A stretch of DNA of 11,203 bases from CAYRZL01 sp964428795. GTDB taxonomy: Bacteria; Bacillota; Clostridia; Lachnospirales; Lachnospiraceae. The translations under genes and the position numbers were made by a program. The stretch lies in assembly GCA_964428795.1 (NCBI GenBank), contig CAYRZL010000079.1, positions 1 to 11,203 of the forward strand, read 5' to 3'. Position 1 is the stretch's first letter. Each line of letters starts with the position of its first letter. Of this stretch, positions 1 through 6,006 are shown piece after piece. The notes beneath the pieces are model-generated. The model saw nothing but the letters and a program-made list of their open reading frames with translations. It did no database searches and was not told the origin of the DNA.

Positions 1-54
1 TGCAGTGGTGGTTGAAGCAGGAAGCTCCGACTTCTATAAGTCGGGGTAGTTCAC
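1..54 (+). mobile_element. Right end of an IS200/IS605-family element
   Basis: Bases 25-33 and 38-46 form a 9-bp stem (one T-G wobble) around the loop CTAT, followed by GTAGTTCAC ending near base 54. A hairpin of this kind, with the stem bases GGGG running into TAGTTCAC, is the layout I know from the right ends of clostridial tnpB-carrying IS200/IS605 elements, where it is the subterminal hairpin recognised by the Y1 transposase and the end of the omega RNA. The rest of the element lies before the window, so whether it carries tnpA, or only tnpB, cannot be told. The exact boundary at base 54 is inferred from the motif, not from a comparison with an empty site. Confidence 0.7.
2..49 (+). CDS. 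tnpB: TnpB C-terminal tail (partial, enters from the left)
   Basis: Only the last 15 codons and the TAG stop (47-49) are in the window; they read AVVVEAGSSDFYKSG in the frame that runs through the terminal hairpin. TnpB is the RNA-guided endonuclease of IS200/IS605 elements, and its reading frame commonly runs into the right-end hairpin, as here. The short tail rich in Val, Glu, Gly and Ser resembles the poorly conserved C-terminus of such proteins after their RuvC and zinc-ribbon parts, but no catalytic residue is visible. The assignment rests mainly on the overlap with the hairpin end. The chance that this frame is accidental is real because the stretch is so short. Confidence 0.4.
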   Translation, partial: AVVVEAGSSDFYKSG

Positions 55-256
55 AGATATGGTGAAGCGGTTGAATGATGAGGCAGGCCGGGAAGATGAC
101 ATATTTGTAAAATGTCACCGAAGCGCCGCGGTAAATATTTGCAGAGTGCAGTGTATCGGGAAGCAGAGCTGCACGCTGGAGGGTGGTTTTGAGCTTGCTG
201 TGAGCAGAGGTATGTATCAATCATTGAATCAGGCGTTTATAAAGGAAAATCTATGA
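55..256 (+). pseudogene. LytTR response regulator, 5'-truncated by the IS element
   Basis: The open frame continues from the IS junction (codons for Thr, Asp and then the ATG at 59) to the TGA at 254-256, about 67 codons. It contains FVKCHRSAAVNICRV, which matches the HRS-x-x-VN core of the LytTR DNA-binding domain, then a beta-strand pattern ending in a Gly (LEGGFELAVSRG) and the closing helix. The whole receiver domain and the first part of LytTR are missing. In a complete relative (AgrA/VirR type) the kinase phosphorylates a receiver Asp, and LytTR binds promoter repeats. The stop overlaps the kinase start as ATGA, the usual coupled arrangement for such pairs. The remaining piece lacks a ribosome site of its own and is most likely not functional. 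An ATG-started 65-residue remnant cannot be excluded. Confidence 0.75.
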
Positions 257-832
257 GCATAAAAATGATATGGGTATTGGCAGCAGTGGGAATTGTACTG
301 GTGGTACTAATCGTGCTGATTTTGCGATATGTGATGCGGCGCAGCTACGAGCTTGCAATCATCAATTACCAGAATAAGCTGTTATCACAGGAAATGGAAG
401 AGGTCAGAAATGTATATATGACGATGCGTGGATGCCATCTTAAACGCAAAGATTTCTCTGGCATTAAAAAACGGGATTCCGTGTGATTACAAGGCAGTGA
501 TTCCGGCGCAGATGACAGTGTCGGATATTGATTTTTGCGCACTGCTTGGAAATCTGATCGATAACGGTGTGGAGGCTTGCAGAGATGTAAAACCGGAGCA
601 TCAGTTTCTACGTTTATATATCGGACCATTAAAACAGCAGCTTTACATATCTGTGAGCAATGCCACAAATGAGGTGGTGCGCAAGCTGGATGAGGATTAT
701 ATTTCGAAAAAGCGCGGCGATCATGGACATGGATTGAAGCGGATCAATCATGTGGTGGAAAAATACAATGGTTATATCAATCGGAAGAATGAACCGGGCG
801 TATTTGTGACAGAAATTATGCTGCCTTTGTAG
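253..832 (+). pseudogene. GHKL (AgrC-type) sensor histidine kinase, internal out-of-frame deletion
   Basis: The first frame (253-486) opens at the ATG that overlaps the regulator stop. It gives one membrane helix (about residues 6-28), a linker helix, and runs into VYMTMRG, the sequence that in this family is directly followed by the phospho-acceptor His motif (W-R-H-D-Y-x-N-H type). Instead, the frame turns to nonsense and stops. A second frame (from 428, GTG) begins at DAILNAK, the stretch preceding the ATPase domain, and continues to the TAG at 830-832 with the N-box (GNLIDNGVEAC) and a G-box (HGHGLKRIN) intact. The join lies in TGGATG (429-434), a sequence expected at both ends of the lost piece, so a microhomology deletion of roughly 50 codons is the simplest account. 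The phospho-acceptor His is absent, so signalling through this kinase is not expected. Confidence 0.85.
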
Positions 833-838
833 AAGCTA

Positions 839-904
839 AAAAACCAATGATTCATAATATCATTTGCTGAATAGATGAAATGACATTATGAATCATCGGT
901 TTTT
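839..904. terminator. Long bidirectional terminator between kinase remnant and tRNA-Pro
   Basis: Bases 839-865 pair with 878-904 in a stem of about 25 bp with two mismatches (846/897 and 859/884) and a 12-base loop. The arms end in A-run and T-run respectively, so either strand gives a hairpin followed by U residues. It would end the rightward two-component transcript and the leftward tRNA transcript, whose mature 3' end (906) lies only two bases away. Confidence 0.85.
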
Positions 905-905
905 A

Positions 906-979
906 TCGGAGCAACAAGATTTGAACTTGCGATCTCTCGCCCCCCAGACGAGCGCTTTACCAGACTAAGCCATGCCCCG
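906..979 (-). tRNA. tRNA-Pro (anticodon GGG)
   Basis: Read on the minus strand, 979-973 (CGGGGCA) pairs with 913-907 (TGCTCCG) to form a 7-bp acceptor stem with one G-T wobble; the discriminator base is A (906). The anticodon arm is CTCGT-CTGGGGG-GCGAG, placing GGG at positions 34-36 and decoding proline CCC. The T arm is GCAAG-TTCAAAT-CTTGT and the variable loop is five bases. All arms close, so the gene appears functional. CCA is not encoded; it would be added by nucleotidyltransferase. Confidence 0.93.
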
Positions 980-987
980 TACGTCTC

Positions 988-1016
988 ACTATAACATATA
1001 TATAAAAGTTCTGCAA
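988..1016 (-). promoter_or_regulatory. SigA-type promoter of tRNA-Pro
   Basis: On the minus strand TTGCAG (1016-1011) is followed after exactly 17 bases by TATAGT (993-988), and the tRNA 5' end (979) begins nine bases beyond the -10. Position and spacing fit a housekeeping promoter that starts transcription just upstream of the tRNA. Confidence 0.8.
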
Positions 1017-1064
1017 GCGAAAAAGTTCAAATAACAAGAGAATTTTTTAAGGAGGCAGTTTTGA

Positions 1065-2318
1065 TTAACGGTATTGTTTTGGCGTCAGTCCGGTGAACTT
1101 TTTGAACACCTTGGAAAAATAGCTTTGATCCTCAAAACCGACTGCCACTGCAATATCGATGATGGAGTAGTTGGTGTTTGCCAACAACAGTTTGCTTTCC
1201 TCAATCCGAACCATATTCAGGTATTCCTTAAAGGAGGAGCCTGTGGATTGTTTGAATACGGTGGAAAAATAAGCCGGATTCAAATGCACATGGGAGGCCA
1301 CGTCGTTCAGTGTGATCGGCTGTGCCGAGTTCGCAGCGATATACTGAACCGCCTTTTTGATCAGATCACTGTTGTGGGACGGAATATCGTTAAAAACACA
1401 TTCCGTAAATGTCACAACTGTTTCCTGAAGCTGGTAGCATAGCTCATCCATATTTCGGATGGTACTCTGATCCAGAAGAAATTTGTTGTTGATGCGGAAA
1501 ATATGGTCTGAGGTAGCGCCGCCTTCAATGGCTGCACGGGAAAGCAGTGAACAAAGCTCTACAGCTCTTGCTTTTAATATTTCCAGACTGTTCCCGCCGG
1601 AGAAAAATACATACCCCAGCAGTTCATTGAGGATTGCTTTGGCATCCTGAAGATTTCCGGTGCGGACTTTGGTAATCAGCTCTTTTTCCAGATTGATGGG
1701 ATATTTGGAACCGCCCGGCGTTTCGTTTAATTTTAATTTTTGAATGGATTCATTGATGCGGGACTGCTGATTCACCTTATCCCGGTTTACACTGAGCTGT
1801 CGTTTGCTTTCTGAAACTAAATCTGCAAAGAGATAGTATAACAGCCGACTGATGTGACTTACCATTCCGGAGGGAATAACAGGTATGGAATCCAGTTCTT
1901 CGTACAATTCCAATAAAGAGGTTGTATTCATTTGAAACCGTTTGTCCAGACCAAGGACGAGGGTAGAGTCTGGAGCGTCCATCAAAAAAGGTCCCACCAC
2001 AATAGAGCCAAACAGAGCATTCTGGTTTACAAGTGGGAATACAATATGGTTCAGATTTGCGTGGCAGGAGAAAATGTACGTTTCACCAAGTTCTATCGCC
2101 TTTTTGCTGGCGCTTACATGGATTTTTTCACAGCTTTCCCCATCCCGCAGGTGTTTTTTGATGATCTTACAGTAATTGGATATCTGTCCATAGCGCTCCA
2201 GTATCGCTCCGTTTACATCGATCAGCTGAATCGGCAGATGGATGCATTCGTAAAAGGATTCCAGCATTTCACATATTGTTTCACGTTTGATAATAGAATA
2301 TATGTATGAATCCGTCAC
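1065..2318 (-). CDS. AraC-family regulator with N-terminal PocR sensory domain
   Basis: This 417-residue protein starts at a GTG (2318-2316) preceded at five bases by GGGAGG. Residues about 10-165 look like a PocR ligand-binding domain: Cys50, Cys63 and the CH pair at 85-86 fit the conserved Cys/His pattern I know for that family, followed by a hydrophobic IVFPL strand and GSIVVGPF. Residues 205-310 form a helical linker. Residues 318-417 are the double helix-turn-helix of AraC/XylS regulators, with LNDVASHVHLNPAYFSTVFK as the first recognition motif and VAVGFEDQSYFSKVFKK as the second. PocR itself responds to propanediol, but the ligand here is unknown. It is divergent from the hisC-like gene 231 bases away, so it may regulate that operon and itself. 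No clear terminator lies between its stop and the tRNA promoter. Function as a regulator is secure; target and ligand are not. Confidence 0.88.
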   Translation of the reverse strand: MTDSYIYSIIKRETICEMLESFYECIHLPIQLIDVNGAILERYGQISNYCKIIKKHLRDGESCEKIHVSASKKAIELGETYIFSCHANLNHIVFPLVNQNALFGSIVVGPFLMDAPDSTLVLGLDKRFQMNTTSLLELYEELDSIPVIPSGMVSHISRLLYYLFADLVSESKRQLSVNRDKVNQQSRINESIQKLKLNETPGGSKYPINLEKELITKVRTGNLQDAKAILNELLGYVFFSGGNSLEILKARAVELCSLLSRAAIEGGATSDHIFRINNKFLLDQSTIRNMDELCYQLQETVVTFTECVFNDIPSHNSDLIKKAVQYIAANSAQPITLNDVASHVHLNPAYFSTVFKQSTGSSFKEYLNMVRIEESKLLLANTNYSIIDIAVAVGFEDQSYFSKVFKKFTGLTPKQYR

Positions 2319-2358
2319 AAAAGCCTCCCTTCTAAAATAAAAAAATTACTATTATTTG

Positions 2359-2446
2359 TAAAGTATATCATAAACTGAAATTTTTACAACAAAAATTCCA
2401 TTCCAAAATAGTATGGTGTGATAACAAATACGAATAAAGTATATCA
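2359..2446. repeat. Pair of 12-base direct repeats in the divergent intergenic region
   Basis: TAAAGTATATCA occurs at 2359-2370 and again at 2435-2446, 76 bases apart start to start. The first copy contains the regulator's -10 box. The second is followed by the small inverted repeat TCAGA-AAAA-TCTGA. They could be operators for the adjacent AraC protein, or the second could be a spare extended -10 without a good -35. In this AT-rich stretch chance repeats are possible. Confidence 0.35.
2362..2389 (-). promoter_or_regulatory. Promoter of the PocR-AraC regulator
   Basis: On the minus strand TTGTAA (2389-2384) lies 16 bases before TATACT (2367-2362), and the -10 is preceded by TGA, giving an extended TGnTATACT. 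Transcription would begin about 35 bases before the GTG start. Confidence 0.65.
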
Positions 2447-2549
2447 GAAAAATCTGACCCGAATACTTAATATCTGAAAAAAATATGGAAATATTTATCG
2501 GAACATGATAAAGTAGTAAAGTCTTATAAAAGAAAAGGATCAGACATAT

Positions 2550-3617
2550 ATGAAAAACTGGGAAAAAAATGTACGAAAGGTCATTCCCTATGTACCGGGG
2601 GAACAGCCGAAAAAAGAAAAAATAATAAAATTGAATACGAATGAAAATCCTTATCCGCCGGCGCCGGGAGTCAGTGAGGCTATGAAACGGATGGACACCG
2701 ACCTGCTGCGCAGATATCCGGACCCGACAGCTTCTAAGCTGGTTCAGGCATTGGCAGAAGAGTATGGTCTGCAGCCGGAACAGGTTTTTGTGGGCGTAGG
2801 ATCGGATGATGTGTTGGCAATGTGTTTTCTCACCTTTTTTAATTCGGAAAAACCGATTTTGTTCCCGGATATTACTTATTCCTTTTATGATGTGTGGGCG
2901 GATGTATTTCGTATTCCTTTTGAGGTACAGCCTTTGAGGGAAGACTTTACAATCTGTACGGAGGATTACTTCAAAGAAAACGGTGGTATTATTTTTCCGA
3001 ATCCGAATGCACCCACCGGAGTGGAGCATCCATTATCGGAAATTGAGCGGATTCTGCAGCACAATCCGGATGTGATCGTGATCATGGATGAGGCATATGT
3101 GGATTTTGGTGCACAGAGTGCACTGCCATTGATTGAAAAGTATGACAATCTTTTAGTGGTACAGACATTTTCAAAATCCCGCTCCATGGCAGGAATGCGT
3201 ATCGGCTATGCCATGGGAAACAGTGAATTGATCAGGTATCTGAATGATGTGAAATATTCGTTTAATTCATATACGATGAATCAGTCCGCGCTGGCGGCAG
3301 GCGTTGCAGCATTAAAGGACAGGGACTACTTTAAACAGGTGATCGCAAAGATCACAGCCACCAGAGAGCGCACGAAAAAGGAACTGGCATCATTGGGATT
3401 CTCTTTTCCGGATTCTATGAGTAATTTTATTTTTGCTGCCCATGAAAGCTGTCCTGCGAAGGAGCTATTTGAGGCACTGCGGGAAGCGGATATTTATGTA
3501 CGTTATTTTGCAAAGCCGAGGATAGATAATTACCTTCGTATTACGATTGGAACAGATGAGGAGATGGATGCGTTTCTGGCATTTTTGAAAACATATCTGA
3601 CGACAGAAAGGAAATAG
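2550..3617 (+). CDS. hisC: HisC-like PLP-dependent aminotransferase (histidinol-phosphate aminotransferase family)
   Basis: The product is a 355-residue fold-type I aminotransferase, the usual HisC length. HisC converts imidazole-acetol phosphate and glutamate to histidinol phosphate in histidine synthesis. Visible family marks are KLNTNENPYPPAP (27-39), the cofactor phosphate-binding region VGVGSDDV (81-88), NPNAPTG (151-157), DEAYVDF (180-186), the Schiff-base Lys209 in TFSKSRSMAGMR, and the substrate-carboxylate Arg in NYLRITIG near the C-terminus. ATG 2550 is preceded by AAGGA at ten bases. No other his gene is present, so it may be a stand-alone HisC or a relative acting on an aromatic or other amino acid; sequence alone does not separate these. 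Its stop is four bases before the next gene, whose ribosome site lies inside this gene's end, so the two form an operon. No convincing promoter was found upstream. Confidence 0.85.
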   Translation: MKNWEKNVRKVIPYVPGEQPKKEKIIKLNTNENPYPPAPGVSEAMKRMDTDLLRRYPDPTASKLVQALAEEYGLQPEQVFVGVGSDDVLAMCFLTFFNSEKPILFPDITYSFYDVWADVFRIPFEVQPLREDFTICTEDYFKENGGIIFPNPNAPTGVEHPLSEIERILQHNPDVIVIMDEAYVDFGAQSALPLIEKYDNLLVVQTFSKSRSMAGMRIGYAMGNSELIRYLNDVKYSFNSYTMNQSALAAGVAALKDRDYFKQVIAKITATRERTKKELASLGFSFPDSMSNFIFAAHESCPAKELFEALREADIYVRYFAKPRIDNYLRITIGTDEEMDAFLAFLKTYLTTERK

Positions 3618-3620
3618 TAT

Positions 3621-4121
3621 ATGGAAGCTTTAGTTACATGGTTTATGTCGCACCTGGGACAGTATGTTTCCAGGGAGGCGCTGGTATTTATTATTTCTAT
3701 GGTTCCCCTGGTAGAGCTGAGGGGCGGTATTCTGGCATCTGTGCTTTTGGATGTACCGATGTGGAAAGCGATAGCTTTGTGTGCATGCGGAAACCTTATT
3801 CCGATTCCGTTTATTCTGTTTTTTATCAAAAAGATTTTTGCATGGATGAAAAAGACCAGAATTTTCCGGGGATTTGTGGATAAGATGGAAAAGAAAGCTT
3901 TAAAAAATAAAGATAAAGTTCAGAGATATGAATTGTGGGGACTGACGATCTTTGTGGGAATCCCCCTGCCGGGTACCGGAGCATGGACCGGTTCTCTGGT
4001 CGCAGCATTGTTTGATATGAATCTGAAAAAAGCAATTCTTGCAATTTTACTTGGTATCTGCATTGCGACTGTAATCATGACACTGCTTTCATATGGTGTT
4101 CTCGGAACGATCATCCATTAG
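3621..4121 (+). CDS. COG2426-type small membrane protein (putative small multidrug export family)
   Basis: This 166-residue, strongly hydrophobic protein has about four membrane segments (roughly 16-46, 48-72, 107-130 and 135-160) separated by a Lys-rich cytoplasmic stretch (73-103). PLVELRGGI near residue 30 and GIPLPGTGAWTGSLVAA near residue 115 are the two signature motifs I recognise from the COG2426/Sm_multidrug_ex family. The export label comes from database naming; substrate and even transport activity are unproven. AAAGGA at 3607-3612, within the end of hisC, lies eight bases before the ATG, which indicates translational coupling. A terminator follows directly, so this is the last gene of a two-gene operon. 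The link between an aminotransferase and this membrane protein is only positional. Confidence 0.83.
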   Translation: MEALVTWFMSHLGQYVSREALVFIISMVPLVELRGGILASVLLDVPMWKAIALCACGNLIPIPFILFFIKKIFAWMKKTRIFRGFVDKMEKKALKNKDKVQRYELWGLTIFVGIPLPGTGAWTGSLVAALFDMNLKKAILAILLGICIATVIMTLLSYGVLGTIIH

Positions 4122-4130
4122 AAGCTATGA

Positions 4131-4177
4131 AAAAGCTGCTGTTTGAAAAAGTATATTTTCAGGCAGCTTCTTTTTTG
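4131..4177 (+). terminator. Rho-independent terminator after the hisC-COG2426 operon
   Basis: AAGCTGC (4133-4139) pairs with GCAGCTT (4163-4169). Inside it TGAAAA pairs with TTTTCA, and the stem is followed by C and six T residues. It lies 12 bases after the COG2426 stop. Confidence 0.85.
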
Positions 4178-4212
4178 ATTTCTTTTTTGTATTTTTTTTG
4201 GTACAAAAGGTC

Positions 4213-4241
4213 TTTCCAAAGAAAATAAAATATGCTAGAAT
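4213..4241 (+). promoter_or_regulatory. Extended -10 promoter of ispE
   Basis: TTTCCA (4213-4218), 17 bases, then TAGAAT (4236-4241) preceded by TGC, an extended -10. Transcription would begin near 4248. The possible ATG at 4232 overlaps the -10 box, which rules it out as the ispE start. The imperfect palindrome TGTTG-n11-CAACA (4241-4261) covers the expected start site and could be an operator. Confidence 0.6.
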
Positions 4242-4306
4242 GTTGCATACAAAATACAACAGGTGAGCAGTCTGCTCTTTTGCGAAAAAATCAGGAGGGA
4301 AAAAGG

Positions 4307-5179
4307 ATGGACGAACTCAGTTTAAAAGCGTTGGCGAAAATCAATCTGGGATTGGATGTTTTAAGGAAGAGAGAGGATGGATATCATGAGGTTCGTATGA
4401 TCATGCAGTCCATACATCTATATGACAGGGTGGAGATTCACAAAACCAAATCTCCTAATATCAGGGTGGAGACAAATCTTTATTATCTGCCTGTGGATGA
4501 GAACAATCTTGTGTATAAAGCAGCAAAATTGATGAAGGATACTTACCGGATCAAAGAAGGCGTGCACATTACGCTGCAGAAATTCATTCCGGTGGCAGCG
4601 GGGCTTGCGGGAGGCAGTTCTGATGCGGCAGCCGTGATGGTGGGCATGAACCGTATGTTTCAGTTGGGTATCAAGCAGGATAAGCTGATGCAGTTGGGAT
4701 TGCAGATCGGGGCTGATGTACCGTTCTGCATTATGCGGGGGACAGCGTTGGCGGAAGGTATTGGAGAAAAACTGACACAGTTGCCGCCTATGCCGAAATG
4801 TCCGGTGCTGATTGCAAAACCGGCAGTTTCTGTTTCCACAAAATTTGTGTATGAAAATCTCAGACTGAATGAGTATACGCAGCACCCGGACATCGATCAT
4901 CTGATCTCTCAGATCAGATCGAAAAATCTGAAGGGTGTAGCGGCAGGCATGGGTAATATCCTCGAGACAGTGACTGTGAGAAACTATCCGGTCATTGATG
5001 ATATTAAAAAAGTGATGATGGAAAACGGAGCCATGAACGCTATGATGAGCGGTAGCGGACCTACCGTATTCGGTTTGTTCCAGAATGAGAAAGATATCCG
5101 CCGGGGATATGAGGCGTTGAAGCAATCGGGGCTTGCGAAAAATGTATTTACATCGGATATACACAATAATCGACGTTAA
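4307..5179 (+). CDS. ispE: 4-diphosphocytidyl-2-C-methyl-D-erythritol kinase
   Basis: IspE phosphorylates the 2-hydroxyl of CDP-methylerythritol with ATP, the fourth step of the methylerythritol phosphate route to isoprenoids, in the cytoplasm. The protein has 290 residues, the normal length, when started at ATG 4307, which has AGGAGG eight bases upstream; the longer frame from 4232 is rejected because it begins inside the promoter. All three GHMP-kinase motifs are present: AKINLGLDV (10-18, catalytic Lys11), PVAAGLAGGSSDAAA (95-109, ATP phosphate loop) and MSGSGPTVFG (247-256). Asp137 in IGADVPF is the expected catalytic base. It is followed at 50 bases by a GntR regulator with no terminator between, so the two are probably one transcript. 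There are no oddities in the sequence. Confidence 0.95.
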   Translation: MDELSLKALAKINLGLDVLRKREDGYHEVRMIMQSIHLYDRVEIHKTKSPNIRVETNLYYLPVDENNLVYKAAKLMKDTYRIKEGVHITLQKFIPVAAGLAGGSSDAAAVMVGMNRMFQLGIKQDKLMQLGLQIGADVPFCIMRGTALAEGIGEKLTQLPPMPKCPVLIAKPAVSVSTKFVYENLRLNEYTQHPDIDHLISQIRSKNLKGVAAGMGNILETVTVRNYPVIDDIKKVMMENGAMNAMMSGSGPTVFGLFQNEKDIRRGYEALKQSGLAKNVFTSDIHNNRR

Positions 5180-5229
5180 AATTCAGTAATATTATCAGGG
5201 TTTTATTTAGGAAGAAAGGAGAAAAAAAT

Positions 5230-5904
5230 ATGTTGGATCATCTGGAATTGCAAATGGACACATATCTGCCTCTGCGTGATGTAGTGTTTCATACTCTGCG
5301 CGCGGCAATTATGCGGGGAGATTTAAAACCGGGTGAGAGATTGATGGAATTGCAGTTAGCGGCGAAGCTTGGCGTGAGCCGGACTCCCATTCGGGAAGCA
5401 ATCCGCATGCTGGAGCAGGAAGGATTGGCGATCACGATCCCCCGTAAGGGTGCGGAGGTTGCCAGGATGACAGAGAAAGATATGGAGGATGTGCTTCAGA
5501 TCCGTGTGACGCTGGAGGAGCTGGCAGGACGGGTAGCCTGTGAGAAAATCACACCGGAGGAGCTTCATCAGTTGGAAGCGGCTATGAAAGATTTTGATGA
5601 GAAAACAAAGACGGGCGATCTGATCGAAATTGCAAAAGCCGATGAAATATTTCATGATATTATTTACAAGGCAGCAGATAATGCGCAGTTAATGTATCTG
5701 GTAGGAAAGCTGCGGGAGAAAATGTATCGTTACCGTGTGGAATATCTGAAGGATGAATCCACCTATGTGACACTGGTAAAAGAACATAAGGGGATTTTTT
5801 ATGGTTTGCAGAATAATGATGTGGAGTATGTGTGTACGATGATCCGTCAGCATCTGGCAAATCAGGAGATCACCATGAAAAATATTATCCGCAGACAGGG
5901 ATAG
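5230..5904 (+). CDS. GntR-family transcriptional regulator, FadR/FCD subgroup
   Basis: This is a 224-residue DNA-binding regulator. Residues 12-78 form the winged helix typical of GntR, with LKPGERLMELQLAAKLGVS and TPIREAIRMLEQEGL containing the recognition helix. Residues 85-215 are an all-helical FCD ligand-binding domain; Asp138, His142, His186 and His208 fit the metal-binding set of that domain. FCD proteins generally bind small organic acids, but the ligand here cannot be predicted. AGGAG lies eight bases before the ATG. It follows ispE in the same direction and probably shares its promoter, and is closed by the hairpin at 5931. Whether it regulates ispE, itself or distant genes is unknown; the palindrome over the ispE start site is one candidate target. 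Confidence 0.9.
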   Translation: MLDHLELQMDTYLPLRDVVFHTLRAAIMRGDLKPGERLMELQLAAKLGVSRTPIREAIRMLEQEGLAITIPRKGAEVARMTEKDMEDVLQIRVTLEELAGRVACEKITPEELHQLEAAMKDFDEKTKTGDLIEIAKADEIFHDIIYKAADNAQLMYLVGKLREKMYRYRVEYLKDESTYVTLVKEHKGIFYGLQNNDVEYVCTMIRQHLANQEITMKNIIRRQG

Positions 5905-5930
5905 AAAAGGGAATATTTGTTTATACTTAC

Positions 5931-5959
5931 AGGCAGAAAGAAATATCTTTCTGCCTTTT
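5931..5959 (+). terminator. Hairpin terminator after the GntR gene
   Basis: AGGCAGAAAGA (5931-5941) pairs perfectly with TCTTTCTGCCT (5946-5956) around the loop AATA, followed by a short T-run interrupted by CAC. The T tract is weak, so some readthrough into the germination genes is possible. It lies inside the 5' extension of the gerA frame, which argues that gerA starts downstream of it. Confidence 0.7.
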
Positions 5960-6006
5960 CACTTTATTATGATAGATTGACAGGGCGGAAAAAAGGAGAA
6001 CCTGTT

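Larger units (their letters stand above)
1..74 (+). ncRNA. Probable 3' end of a TnpB omega RNA with its guide
   Basis: In IS200/IS605 elements the omega RNA covers the tnpB 3' end and the right-end hairpin, and the 16-20 bases just beyond the element serve as the guide. Here the scaffold hairpin is 25-46 and the end is near 54, so the guide would be about 55-74, which lies inside the interrupted LytTR regulator gene. That this RNA is made is an inference: no promoter can be seen because it would lie upstream of the window. Confidence 0.4.

Noticed and set aside
1048..1054. AAGGAGG on the plus strand as a ribosome site
   Set aside because: It faces into the antisense of the AraC gene; the frame following it has no coding signature.
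2352..3029. 225-codon minus-strand frame opposite hisC
   Set aside because: Antisense shadow; it spans the intergenic promoter region and resembles no family.
4232..4306. Upstream extension of ispE by 25 codons
   Set aside because: The ATG overlaps the -10 box, and ATG 4307 has an AGGAGG at eight bases and begins at the family's normal N-terminus.
4418..5164. 248-codon minus-strand frame opposite ispE
   Set aside because: Antisense shadow of a clearly conserved gene, with the His/Arg/Cys-rich composition typical of such shadows.
5977..5982. TTGACA before gerA as a -35 box
   Set aside because: No -10 box at 16-18 bases, and the ribosome site and start codon fall in that interval.
5917..6006. 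Upstream extension of gerA by 30 codons
   Set aside because: It encodes the terminator hairpin 5931-5956 and has no ribosome site; TTG 6007 has AGGAG at eight bases.
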